64,000 nucleotides of DNA from Eutypa lata (lineage: Eukaryota; Ascomycota; Sordariomycetes; Xylariales; Diatrypaceae): positions 2,418,001 through 2,482,000 of the forward strand of contig JAKULF010000005.1 of assembly GCA_022661535.1 (NCBI GenBank), in the 5' to 3' direction. Below, piece by piece: positions 13,101 to 26,216 of this stretch. Both the position numbers and the translations under genes were made by a program. The notes below the pieces were generated by a model. It was not told the DNA's origin. It saw only the letters and a list, made by a program, of their open reading frames with translations, and made no database searches. Positions within the stretch are counted from its first letter, which is position 1; each line of letters begins with the position of its first letter.

Positions 13101-16100
13101 AATTTAAAATTTTAAATTTATAAATTTAAATTTACTTAATTATATTATTACATTAATTTTAAAACGATAACGTAATTTAAAAATAATAAATAACTTATAA
13201 TAATTAATAAAAGAATTATAAACTTAACTTAAAATTAATATTATTTTAACGTTAAAAAAGTATAAAAATAAATTTAATAACGCTTTTATATAACGCAAAA
13301 GTTTAAAAGAAATTAAAAAAAATAATTAATTAATTTAATAATTTTAAATAAAATAAATAAAGCTTTTATTATTATTATAAGAATTATAAAAATATATATT
13401 ACGTCGAAAAACGAACGAAAAAACCGCTTTTTTAACGCGTTAATAATTATAAAAAACTTAAAAAAAACCGTTAAAAATATAAAAAAGATTATTAATAAAC
13501 GAATTATAAACGTAAAAACTTAAAAATTAATCGATTATATAAATATAAAAACTTAAACGTAAATAATAATAACGTAATATAAAAGCGATAATAAAGCTTA
13601 AAAATTAAAATTAATAATTTCTTTATAATATAAAAAAAAAGTAATTATAAAAATAATAAAAATATATAAAAAATATATAACGAAAATAATCGTTAATATA
13701 ATTAAAGTTATTAATATTATAATCGTAATGTTTTAATACTTTCGTTTACGTTTTATTAATTACGTCGTTTATATTATAAAATATTATTAATAAATATTTT
13801 TTTATAATATTTTACATTTTAATTAAATAATGTTTTACGATACGTATAAATAAAATTTATAAAATTTTATTCGAAAAATAAGCTTTTCGCGTTAACGTTT
13901 ATTTATACTTATTATAACATTTATATTATTAAGTAATTAAAATTACGATTTATAAAATTATATATTAATATATAAGTTTTTTTTTATATTTAATAAATAA
14001 ATTATTTAAATTATTTTAACTTTTTTATTATTACGTTTTTTTTTATATATTATAATTTTATTTTTTATTTTTATATTTTTATAATTTATTTTTATTTTAT
14101 TTTATTTTAAAATATTATATTTTATCGCGATTATTATCGTTATTTTTATTTTAATTATCGCTTTTATCGTTTACGTTTTTATTATAATTATTAATATAAC
14201 TTTTTTTAATTTTTTAATTATATTCGTCGTTATTAATTTTAATTACTTTTTATTTAATTTTATTAAAAATAATAAAAACCGTATATATTATCGAGATTTA
14301 ATAATCGTATATTAACGTTTTAAAAAATAACGTAAAATTAAATTATTTATTATTATTATTATTTTTTAAAAAATAAAATTTATTTTTAAAAATAAATATT
14401 TAATTTATAATATATTTATATTTAACGACTTTATTTATTTTAAATTTCGTTATTTTTATATTAAACATTCTTTTAACGTTTTTTTATTAAATACTTTTTA
14501 TTTATTTTAATTAATAAGTTAATTATAATTATTAACGAATTAATAAAGTTTATTATACGAAATAAAGTATTTTTTCATTAATGTTTTAATTATTAAATAT
14601 AAATAAAAAAGCGTAATTCGATTATTTTATTTAAGTTATTCGTAAATATTATAATTATAAACGTATTTTTATTATTCGTTTTTTTTATTAATTTTTATTT
14701 AATAATATTTAAAAGTTATTTTAATAAATATCGTTAATATCGATTTTATTTATACGTTAATTTTCGGTTTATTTAAATTATACGTTATATTAATTTAAAA
14801 TATAAAAATATTAAGAAATTTTTAAAAAAGCTTAATAATTAATAAATATATTATTAAATTTTTATAAAAGATTTAAATTTTACTTTTATTATTTTAAAAA
14901 TAAAGATTTATCGCTTTATTAATTAAAATAATATTAAAAAAAATAAAAAAAGTAATATTATTATAAATTAAATTATATAATTAAATTTTAATATTATAAT
15001 ATCGCGTAATTATTTTATACGTATTATAATTATATATTTAATAAATAAACTTAACTTTAATATTTCTTTTATTAATTTCTTTAATTATTTAATTATTACG
15101 TTATTTTAAAATTATATATATACTTTAATAAAGTTTATTAATACGTTAACGTTAAGTTTTTTAATTAATGTAAATAATATATTAAAAAAAAACTTAAATT
15201 CTTTTTTTATTAATTTTTTAAAAAAAAGTTAAAAAGTACGTTTTTATAAATCGTATTTATAATAAACGACTTATATATAATATTAATTATTTAAATAATT
15301 ACTTTTTTAATATTTATATTTAAATAAATTAACGTTTAAAATTTAAAAAAAATAAATTTAATTATTTATTAAAGATTATTAATTAAATCTTTATTAATTT
15401 TAATATTTATTTTATAATATTAATTTATATTTTATTTTTTACGTTAAAACGTATTTTTTAAATATTTAATATTAATAAAATATAATTAAATAACGAAAAT
15501 AAAAATAAATATTAACGTAAAAACGTTTAATTTTTCAATTTAATTAGGTTTTCTTTTCGTTTTAATTTATTTAAAAGTTAAAATTTAAAAGCTTTTATTA
15601 TAATTTTAAAACGTATTATTAAATAAATTTTATTTATAATTAAAGTTAAAAATATTTAAAGTTTATTTTATTAAATAAAAAGATTTAATTAAAATTATCG
15701 TTATTTTTTATATTTTTTAAAAAACTATTAAATATTTTACTTTTATTATTTAATATACGAAATTCGTTAATTTTAATTAAAAAATTTTAATTATTTTTAC
15801 GAAAATATAATTTCTTTTTAATTATTTTATATTTATATCTTTATAATTATATAAATTATTATTAAATAAATATATATATAATAATTTTTATTTAATAAAA
15901 TTTACCTTTTTAATATATTTATTTATTAAATTAAAATTTTATTAATATTTTAAAATTTATTTATAATATTTAAATAATAAATTATCGTTTAATAAAATAT
16001 CGTTAATTACGATATATTTATTATTCGATATATATAAAAAAATAATATTTTATTTTTTCGTTATATAAATATATTTATTTATACTTTAAGTTTATATTAT

Positions 16101-17130
16101 TTTATATATATAAACTTTTTCGAAAAAATATAATAATTTTAATTAAATTAAATATTAATAAGTTAATTATTTAATTTTAATATATTAAAAAAATATAAAA
16201 ATAAATCTTTTTTAATTTTAACGTTTTTAAAGCGTTATAAAAATATAAAAAACGTAACTTTTTTTTTTTTAAAAAAATTATAATTAAAAAAAAAACTTAT
16301 ATTTTTATAAATGTTAATAAATAAAATATTATATAAAAATAACTTACGTAAAAAGTTTTTTAAGTTTTTTTCGATTTAATCGTTAATTAAATTAAATAAG
16401 TTTTAATATTTATTTAATTTAAATAAAATATATTTCGAAATATTTAATTTAAATATATTATTAACGTAGTTTTTTACGCTTTTATAATAAAAAATTAACT
16501 TTTAAAATATATTCGATTTAAATTAAGTTATAAATTTAATTCGATTATTAATAACGATTATTTTTTTTAAAAAGTTATTTTTATTTTTTTTAAAAAAAAA
16601 ACATAATTCGATTATATTACTTTTAATATAAATCGATCGATTTTTAAATTTATAAATATATTTTTAAATAATTAATTAATTTTTAATTTTTTAATATTAA
16701 AATAATATTCGTTAATATTAAAGTAATGAAAATTTTTAATGTTTTTTTTTATATAAATTTCTTAAATACGTAAAAATATAAAGTATTATTTATATATATT
16801 TTTTTTATAACGTAATAATATTTAAATCGAAACTTTTTTAAATCGTTAATAAATTTTTTATTTAATAAATAACATTTTAAATAAATTAAAAATATTAATT
16901 TAACGATAAGTTTAAATCGATTCGTAACGACGATTAATAAATCTTTAAGTATTAATTCGTTTAATATTAATTTTAAAAAAAATAAAGTTTTTAAAATTAA
17001 AGTTTAAAAAATAAAAAATGTTATATTAAAAGAATTAAATAATTATTTATTATAAAGTTAATTATTTATAATTAAAAACGATATTAACGTATTTACTTTA
17101 ATAAAGTTTACGAATAAATTTAATAAATTA
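10120..17130. repeat. AT-rich block of RIP-mutated repeats
   Basis: Seven kilobases of almost pure A/T with CpG surviving and CpA/TpG nearly gone, as in the first block. No open frame survives. Short AT satellites of the type ATAAATTTATAA occur around 12160-12450. Patches richer in G and C occur near 13380-13620 and 13720-13960, but no domain could be read. One segment (10683-10925) recurs in the third AT block. Mutation lightens again from about 17120, where CATG and GGACAT reappear. Confidence 0.9.
10683..10925. repeat. Dispersed repeat, copy 1 (partner at 24569-24776)
   Basis: Starting at AAACGCTTAATATATT, this stretch matches 24569-24776 in the same orientation. It ends at ACGTATTATATTTATTAAT-like sequence. 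It has about 35 extra bases around 10748-10782. The match joins the second and third AT-rich blocks to one repeat family; the family is not identified. Confidence 0.6.
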
Positions 17131-17390
17131 TATAATCATGTTCGAAGGACATTTTTATTCTAACGTTTTTCGAAATTAACCGTAAAATTCGAAGTAAAAT
17201 CAAGGTTGGCACGAATAGCGGATATTGATAACAATACCCTTCTGGGATTGGTCGAATCTGTACCGATAAGGACTTAGTGCCGAGCTAGTTCGAAGCTAAT
17301 TGGCGCTAGTCTTTTGATTGGTCCTAAAAAAGATTCAGCACTTTGATTGGGTGCATCCTTCAGGTTTTATGGGCCACCTAGCTTTGACCA
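17131..17390. other. GC-normal island, left flank, no gene seen
   Basis: Composition is normal from about 17140. Two CCAAT-type motifs (GATTGG) occur at 17316-17350, but no gene follows; the downstream reading frame is made of the repeat described next. Confidence 0.5.
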
Positions 17391-18236
17391 CCTACAACCT
17401 ACAGCTTTTAGACCTACAGACCTACAGACCTACAGCCTACAGACCTACCCTACAACCTACAGCTTTTAGACCTACAGACCTACAGACCTACAGCCTACAG
17501 ACCTACCCTACAGCTTTTAGACCTACAGACCTACAGCCTACAGACCTACCCTACAGCTTTCAGACCTACAGCTTACAGACCTACCCTACAGCTGTAAGTG
17601 ACTGTAGCAGCTGTAGGTCTAAAAGCTGTAGGTGGCAGCAGCTAGGTGGCTTACAGACCTACCCTGCAGCGTATAGCCCTACAGCTTTCAGACCTACCCT
17701 GCAGCGTATAGACCTACAGCTTTTAGACCTACAGGTGTAAGTGGCTATAACAGCTGTACAGTGGCAGCAGTTATAGGGGCTGTTACAGGTGACGGGGGCT
17801 GTGACAGCTGACGCGGGCTGTGACAGCTGACGCGGGCTGTGACAGCTGACGGGGGCAGTAGCAACTGTACGGTAACAGCAGTAGCTTGCAGACCTACCCT
17901 ACAGCTTACAGCTAAAGCTTTGACCACCTACAAACTTAAAGGCTACAGATTTACAGCTTACAGACCTACTAGCCACTTACCAGCCACCTTCCGGACCTAG
18001 TTACTAGCCACCTTATGGACCTACAGACCTACAGCTGTATATAGGTGGCTGTAGCTGTAGGTGGCTGTAGCAGCTGTAGGTGGCTGTAGCAGCTGTATGA
18101 AGGTGGCTTACAGACCTACAGCCCTATAGGCTACAGACCTACAGACCTAAAGCTTTGGCCACCTAGGGATTTCTTTAGGGTGGTGCAGCTAGGTGGTGCA
18201 GCTAGGTGGTGGCAGCTTTGACCACCTACCTAGCTT
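17390..18236. repeat. Complex CTACAGAC/GTCTGTAG repeat array with orientation switches
   Basis: The motifs CCTACAGAC and CTACAGCTTTTAGAC are repeated many times in plus orientation from about 17390 to 17590. They then recur inverted (TGTAGGTCTAAAAGCTGTAGG) around 17605-17635 and alternate after that to about 18235. The 140-codon plus-strand frame across 17318-17740 reads as endless LQTYRPT-type repeats, so it is an artefact of the array and not a gene. CAGCTG palindromes recur throughout. The array is not RIP-mutated although it lies between two RIP blocks, perhaps because its units are too short. Confidence 0.8.
17791..17860. repeat. 19-bp minisatellite, three complete units plus a partial one
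   Basis: The unit GACGCGGGCTGTGACAGCT occurs at 17791-17809 (one base different), 17810-17828 and 17829-17847. A diverged unit follows from 17848. It is nested inside the larger CTACAGAC array. Confidence 0.85.
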
Positions 18237-18329
18237 TTAACTAGCTGGCTCGGCTATAGGTCGGCTAAACCTACGTACGGGCGCAAAATTGGCTATATAT
18301 ATGGAGATAAAGTGTAAGATGTCTATGCA

Positions 18330-18472
18330 GTGACTAGTGTAGCCCGTAGTGTAAAATGCCTGTAGTGTAGTGGCTAGATCCGTAGAATCCGTAATACGTA
18401 GTAGTAAATCCGTAAAGCCTAGGGTTCGAATCCCGTATAAAGTAAAGAAAGTAAAAAAAGTAAAAAAAGTAA
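18330..18472 (+). mobile_element. SINE-like unit with tRNA-type pol III promoter boxes and A-rich tail
   Basis: GGTTCGAATCC at 18423-18433 is an exact RNA polymerase III B box of the kind found in the T arm of tRNAs, flanked by GG/CC pairs as in a T stem. About 55 bases upstream, TGTAGTGTAGTGGCTAGA (18361-18378) resembles the D-arm A box of tRNA-Glu/Gln-type genes. Directly downstream is a tail of AGTAAAGAAAGTAAAAAAAGTAAAAAAAG (18441-18469). The arms do not fold into a complete cloverleaf, so it is not a working tRNA. tRNA-derived SINEs have this arrangement. The left end is a guess. Confidence 0.5.
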
Positions 18473-18505
18473 TTATCCTTCCACCTTTGGACATTTCTAT
18501 ACGGA

Positions 18506-18567
18506 CTTAGTTTTCGGCTTTGAATTCAGGTCAGCTTGCTGTAGTTAATTCGAAGCCGAAAACTAAG
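18506..18567. repeat. Inverted repeat, 21-bp arms, 20-base loop
   Basis: Arms 18506-18526 and 18547-18567 are complementary at 20 of 21 positions, with a core of TTTTCGGCTT against AAGCCGAAAA. It may be a foldback or MITE remnant. There is no gene nearby to regulate. Confidence 0.75.
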
Positions 18568-18648
18568 GGCGTATCCTGTTATAAATGCCACCATTTACGT
18601 ACATACAATACAGCTTTTAGGACCGACGAATGCCACTACCTGCGGAGC

Positions 18649-18740
18649 AAAATTTTGCCGACCGCTGCGGTGTAAAAAAAGTACGGCTCTTCGCAAGCTT
18701 CGGGGACTTTTTTTCCGACCTTCGAGATCGGCAAAATTTT
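18649..18740. repeat. Perfect 13-bp inverted repeat at the boundary of the AT-rich block
   Basis: AAAATTTTGCCGA at 18649-18661 is repeated exactly inverted as TCGGCAAAATTTT at 18728-18740. The AT-rich, RIP-mutated sequence starts at the outer edge of the second arm. The pair may be the ends of a small transposon or of one into which a retroelement inserted. Confidence 0.6.
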
Positions 18741-21700
18741 ATTTTATAATTTATTAACGCAATTAATATTATAAAAAAATTATAATAACGCTTTTTTTTT
18801 AAAAAATATATTAATTTAATAAATTTAATAATTTAAAAAATATAAAAACTTATATAAAATATTTAATTAAAAAGTTATAACGAATTATAAACGTAATAAC
18901 TTTTTATTAAAAAAATAAAATAAATATAATAACGTTATAATAAAAGAAATTAATAATAATATTAAAAAAATAAAAAAAATATTTAAAAATTATAAAACTT
19001 CGTTAAACTTAATAACGTAAAATATATATAAAAACGCTTATATATTTTAAAAATACATTATAAAAATAATTTATATAAAATATTAAAAATATATTATAAT
19101 AAAAGTTATTAATAATAATAAAAAATTATAAAAATTAAAAAAATACATTTAATAAACTTTACGTTATAATAAAATATAACGTTATCGTTATTAAAATAAT
19201 TTAAAAATGTAATTTTTATAATTTATATTTATAAAAAAAAAAAAATTATTTATAAAAAAAATTTTTTTAATAATAAAAATTAATTTTTTAAATATATTAT
19301 TAAAAAAATATAAAGATTTAATAATATATAAAACGTTTTTAATATATAAAAACGTTAAATTTAACGAAATAAAAAACGTTATAAAAGAAAATAAAATATA
19401 AAAAACTTTTAATAAAGATTTATTATTTATAAACTTTTTAAAAAAATATAAAATATTAATATATAAAGTATTAATTATAATAATAAAATAATTATTTATA
19501 ATAAAATATATATTAATATAATTTCGTAATATTATTATATTAATTATTTTTAAAAAAAAATAAAAATTAAAAAAAAAATTAATTAATATATATAAATTAA
19601 TTATTCTTTTAAACGTAATAAATAAAATAATTAAAAAAATAATAAATAATTATATTATTATTATAATAAAATATAATAATTTACTTTTAAAAAAATAAAT
19701 AAATAATAAAAAATATCGTTTAATAAAAATAATAATAAAAATAATAATTAAAATAATTTACGTAATATAAAAAAATAATAATAAAATATTATTATTATAA
19801 TTAAATATAATAAAAGCTTTTAATTATATTAATAATAAATAATTATTATATATTATATATAAAAAAAACTTTTTAAAATAAATTATTAAATAAATTAAAA
19901 AATAAACTTATAATTTAATAATAAAACGTTAAAATAACGATCTTTTAACGTTAAAGTTTTTTAAAACGTTTTTTTTATTAATTTTTTTTTATTATATATA
20001 TTTATATTATATAAAGCTTTATAAAGTTATTAAATTTTAATAATAAAATTCGTTAATAATATTAATAATTTAATAAATAATAATAATATATTCGAAAATT
20101 ATAAGTTATTAAAACGAATTTATAATATATATAAAAAATAATTTAAAAAAATAAAATAAAATTTATATTATAAAAAAATAAATTAATATATTTTTTAAAA
20201 ACTTATAAAACGTATATAAAATAATTATAATTTAAAAAAGTTATAATAAAATTAATAAAATCGATTAAGTTTTTAAAAATATAATTTAATTATAAACTTA
20301 AATAATAAAAAGATTTTTAAAAAATTAAAAAAAATTAAAAAAATAAAACTTTATATTAATAAAACTTATAATATTAACGTAAAAATATAATAATATTAAA
20401 GTAAAAAAAATTTATATAAAAGTTATTAAAAGCGTAATAATATATAAAACGTTTACGTAATATATATTAAAAAAAATTATTTAATTTTATATAATTTAAA
20501 TAAAATATTTATACGTCGTTATTAATATATATAAAATAATATTTATATATATAATAAAATTTAAAATAAAATATTTTTTATTAAATATATATTTTAATAT
20601 AAAAGTTATATAATTTAAAAAATAATTAACGTTATTAAAAATAAAATAAAAAATTTAAAATATTAATAATATAATAATAAATTATTTATATTATAAAAGT
20701 TAAAATAAAAAACATAAAAAAAAAAAAAAATATAAAAATTAATAAAAATCGAAAAAAAATAACGCGTTTAAATAACAACGATATTATAAATTAAAAAAAA
20801 TTATAAAAAAAATTAAAAAATAATAATTTAAAAAAGCTTTTTTTAATAAATAAAAGAATTATTAAATAAAAAAACGAAAATAAATATAATAATATAACTT
20901 TTTCGTAATAATTATAATAATATTAACTTACGATTTATTAAAAAATTAAAAAAAATTAAAAAATATTTATTATAAATTATAAAAATACGAAATATTTATA
21001 TTATTTTAAATATATATAAAAATAATAAATTTTTAAATATTTTATTTAAAAAAAAACGTTTTAAAAGTATTAACTTTATAATATAATTATAATAACGATA
21101 ATAAAATAATTTATTATATAATTATATAATATAAATTATTAAAAAAAATTATATAACGTATTAATACTTTAATCGTTATAAATAAATAAAAATTATAAAA
21201 GAAATTTAAAAATTTATTAATTTTATAAATAATTATAAAATAATTTTAAAAGCTTTATAAATTATTAATATATAAATTAACTTTATAAATTATATTTAAA
21301 AAATAAACGTAATAAAAATAATATAAAAACGAAATATAAACTTTAAAATAATTTAAAATAAACGATAAATTATAAATAATATTAAAATTTTATAAATAAA
21401 AATTAATAAACGTATTGAAAAAACATTATAAATATAAAGTTAAAAATTAATAAATAACTTAATTTATTTATAATAACTTTAAAAAGCGAAATATAAACGT
21501 TATAATATTAAATTAAAAAATTAAATAAAATATATAAAAATATATATAACGTAAAAATAACGAAAATTATACGATAAATATATAATAAAGTCGTTTAAAT
21601 ACTTTTATTATTTTTACTTTCGTTATTATTATTATTATTTTTAAAAAAAACGAAAACGTTATAATTATAAAATTCGTTTATTAAACGAATATTTAAATAA

Positions 21701-22539
21701 TTCGTAATAAAAACTTAAAATATAAACGTTAATAAAGTAATAACGTTATAAATTAATTACGAAAATAAATTAAAAAGTTATTAATATTTTTAATAATAAT
21801 AATAATATAAACGTTAAAGTTTTTAAAAAGAAATTAATATTTTAAAAAAACGTAAAAATAAACGTAACGAAAATAACGTAAATACGTAAAACATTAACGA
21901 CGAAATAATTATATAAAAATTAAAAAATGTAATTTTTAACTTTAACGAAAATAACGATAATTTAAAAAAAATATAACGTTAATAATATAATAATATAATT
22001 ATAACGAAATAAAATATATTTTAATATTTTCGTTATTATAAACGATAATAATTATTTTAAAAATTATAATTATTTATATAATAAAAAAGTTAATTAAAAA
22101 TTAAATATACGTTAATAAAATCGTAACGAAAAAATAATAAAAATATAACGTAATATATATAAAAATAAATATAATATAAATTAACGTAATTTTAATAATT
22201 ATTATTAATATTAATTTAATTATAATATTTATAATTAATAATTAATAATTAATTAAATAACGTAATTATAATAACGTAATTAATAAATATTTTCTTTTTA
22301 AAAAATAACGATTTTTTATTATTATTATCGTTATAATTATTATTATAATTACTTTATTATTAATATAAATTAATTATATATATAAATAATAAAAAATTTA
22401 ATAAATATTTTTTTTATTACGATTACTTTTAATAATAATAACTTCGTTATTATAAATATATTTAATAATAAAATTTAAAAACTTATTAAAAATTAAAATA
22501 ATACGTTAATATAATATAAGCGTAATAAATTAATAACGA

Positions 22540-22575
<36 letters not shown>

Positions 22576-23384
22576 ATTATTTTTTAAATATAATATTAAT
22601 ATAATTTTTAAAAATAATAAAAAAAAACCGAAAATTTATAATTAATTAACGCTTATACTTTTTTAATTAAAATAATCGCCGCTTTAATAATCGTAATTAT
22701 TATATATTAAAAATCTTTATTAAAGTTTAATAATATATTAACTTAATAAAGTTTAAATAATAAAAAATCGTTACGCATAACGATATAATTATTAATAAAC
22801 GATAATAAAATACTTATTATTTATATTATTATTATTAAAAAAAAATTTATAATAATTAATTTTATTTAAATAAATACCGCGATTATTAATGCGATTATTT
22901 ATTAAAAAAAAATAAAGTTATTTAAATATATAAAAAACGATATTATCGTTATAAATAAATAATTTCGCGACGTAAAAGTCGCGTTTATATTACGAATATA
23001 TTTATATATAATTTTTTAATTATTTAATTATATATTTAATATATTAATATATTATTTTTAAAAAAGTTTTAAATAATTAAAAATTATAATAAAGTTAAAA
23101 AATAAATATTATCGTTTTAAAAAAATAATATATTTATTTATTAATTTAAATAACTTTTAATAAACGAATTTCTTTTTATTTAAATTTTTATAATAATTAT
23201 TATATATTAATTAAATAAATAAATATTTAATAAATTAACGATATAATTTAATAATTATCGCTTTATAAATATAATAATTAAATAATTTATAAATTTTATT
23301 TAATTTAACGATTTATTATATAAAATATATATTATAAAAATATTATATATTATATATTTTATATAAATAAATTATTAATATAAA

Positions 23385-23418
<34 letters not shown>

Positions 23419-25845
23419 ATTTAATTAAACGTTTTTATTTTTTTTTTAATTAAATAATTTTTATATTTTTAAATTAATTTATTATATTTAAATCTTTAAT
23501 TAATACTTTAATAATTATAATTTTTATTAATATTTATAATTATTTTTTATAAAATTTAAATAATAAAATATCGTTAATATAAAACGTTATTATATTATTT
23601 ATTTTATAATTAATATAAATTATATTATTTAATATTAAAAAAATAAAACTTAATTATTTTAAAATATTTTTTATTTATAATTATTAAATTATATATTTCG
23701 AATTATATTTATATTATTTTATTTAATATTAAAAATATTTTTATAAATATTTTCTTTTTAAATTATTATTTAAATAAATTATAATAAACTTAATTTATAT
23801 AATAAATTAATTTTAAATAATTAATAAAATCTTTAAAAGTTTTTAAAAAATTATTTTTATTATTATTATTATAATTTCGTTATAATTTATTTATTAATAA
23901 AATCTTTTTATATAAAGCTTATTTTAAATATATTAAATTACTTTTTATTATTTTTAATAATATAAATTTAAATATATTTCGATTTATATTTTATTATATT
24001 TTTATAAAAATAATTTTAATTTATAATTTACATTTAAAATTACTTATAATTTTAAAAAAAATATTATTATTTTTTATTATTATTAATTTATTAAATTAAA
24101 CTTTTATATTATATAATTTAAAAAAAATTCGTTTTTTTAATATATATTAAATTTATATATAAAAATAAATTTTACGTTAAAAATTTAATTTTCTTTATAA
24201 TAAAGTTTTAAAATTATAATTATAATATAATTTTTTTTAAATAAATTTTATTAACGTATAATTTTTTTTTATTTTTTTATAATTAATATATAATTAAATA
24301 TAACTTATATAAAATAAATTTTTATTTTTAATTTTATTAAATATTAAATATAAACTTAAAATTAAAAGTTTTTAAATATAATTTTAATAAATCGTTATTA
24401 TTAATTTCGTTATAAAAATATTATAATTTACTTTTTTAATAATAAAACTTTAAATTAATTATTTCGTTAATATTAATAATAATTATTATTTTAAAAATTA
24501 TATATTAATAATTTTCGTTATTTTTAAATTAAAAATTATTATTATATAAAAATTTTAATTATATAAAAAAAAAACGCTTAATATATTAAAACGTAATTAA
24601 ATTAATATTAACTTTTAATTAATTATAAATATTTTAAAATAATTATTTATTATTATTTAAATTTCTTTTATTTTTTTATATTTATTATTTTTAAAATTAA
24701 AAATTTAAAACTTTATAAATTTCTTTAACTTTAATAATATACGTATTATATATATTATATTTATTAATAATAAATATTTAAAAAGTTAATAATAATTATT
24801 TAAAGATTAAATATTTTTAATTATTATAATATAAAAAGATTTTATAATTTATAAAATTAAAAAATAATTAATTTTATTTATAAATTTTATAATAATTTAA
24901 AATTTTAAAAACTTAAACATTATAAATTATAAACGTATAAAAATATATATTTTTTATTTATTTAATTTATATATAATTTATTTATATATAATTATTTATT
25001 AATTATAAAATAAACGTAATAAAATTTATTTATATATAATATTATAATATTTTAAAAAAGAATTTTATAATAATAAAAATAAATATATAATTATAATATT
25101 AAATTTATAATTTCTTTTTATATTATATTATATAACGTTATATAATAAATTATATATAATTACTTTTTATTATTTATATAAATTAAATAAATAAACTTTA
25201 ATTAATAATAATAAATAATAATAAATAAACTTTAAATATAAATAATATATTTTAAATAAATTTAAAATAATTAAATATAATTAATATTTATATAAATTAT
25301 TTAAATAATAATAAATATAATAAATTATCTTTATATATATATAATTATAATACGATAATAACTATTATATTAAATTTATAAAAAAAGTTTTTATTTATTT
25401 TATAATTTTTATAAAATATATTTAATTAAAATATTAAAATTTATAAAATTTAATTATAAAATTAATTTAATATTAATGTTTTATTAATTTTAAATTATAT
25501 TAAAATAAATTTCTTTTTAATTTTAATATATTAAATTTAATAATAATTATTTTAATAATAATTATTTAAAATATTAAAATTATATTTATAAAAATATTTA
25601 TATATTAATTTCTTTAATAAAATTAATAAGATTTATAATAATTAATTAATTTATATTATTTTTAAATAAAGTTTTAATAAAATTATAATTTTAATTTATT
25701 ATAATATATTATTAATAATATTTTAATTATAAATATTAAATAATAACGTATTTATATATAAAATATTTAATAATTATTTTGAAAAATATAAATCTTTTTA
25801 TTTTTTTAAAAATAATATAATATATTTTAAAATATTCGGTTAAGT
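18741..25845. repeat. AT-rich block of RIP-mutated repeats
   Basis: Third and largest RIP-type block, with CpA/TpG near absent and TpA dominant. No reading frame survives. The left half (18750-22300) is A-rich and the right half (22900-25800) is more balanced or T-rich, so probably several insertions in different orientations are present. Short (TTA)n and (TTATTA)n runs occur at about 22540-22575 and 23395-23415. The segment 24569-24776 is shared with the second block. The right edge is sharp at about 25845. Confidence 0.9.
24569..24776. repeat. Dispersed repeat, copy 2 (partner at 10683-10925)
   Basis: Same orientation and order of landmarks as the copy in the second block, with C/T and G/A differences and one deletion of about 35 bases. 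Confidence 0.6.
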
Positions 25846-26216
25846 AAAATGGTTAATGGTATAAGTAATTAACTATGAGTTTATTAAAGGTGTAACACCT
25901 TTGGAACCTAGATATAGCTTCATCAGCTACTAATATTTGACCAAATGTATTGGTTGTGCTGTTTTATCCTGATCTGATCCTCTTCACTTTACTCCGTTTC
26001 AATATGCGAGTAACATAGTAAGGTATGAACCAAAAAAATGCATTTCCTGCTCCAACCATTTAACATCTATAGCGGTACAAACTAGATACTTCATCAGAAC
26101 AAATAATAACCAACCACCTATATACAATTCTCATAAATATTTACAGTCGAAATAAACCCCCCAAAGATTTCAAACTCCCCCCAATATGCACATCACTACC
26201 CAAAAGCCCCTTGAAG
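25846..26216. other. Junction between AT-rich block and gene-bearing region, no gene seen
   Basis: A near-perfect 17-base palindrome, AAAGGTGTAACACCTTT, lies at 25886-25902. Near 26163-26180 the sequence CAAAGATTTCAAACTCC resembles the 3' end of the adjoining GH43 coding region at 26221-26239. This suggests a small local duplication of about 58 bases offset. Confidence 0.4.

Noticed and set aside
17318..17740. 140-codon open frame in the repeat island
   Set aside because: Its translation is only the CTACAGAC repeat read as LQTYRPT units; no gene features.
18361..18440. Functional tRNA gene
   Set aside because: B box is perfect but acceptor and anticodon stems do not pair; reported as SINE-like instead.
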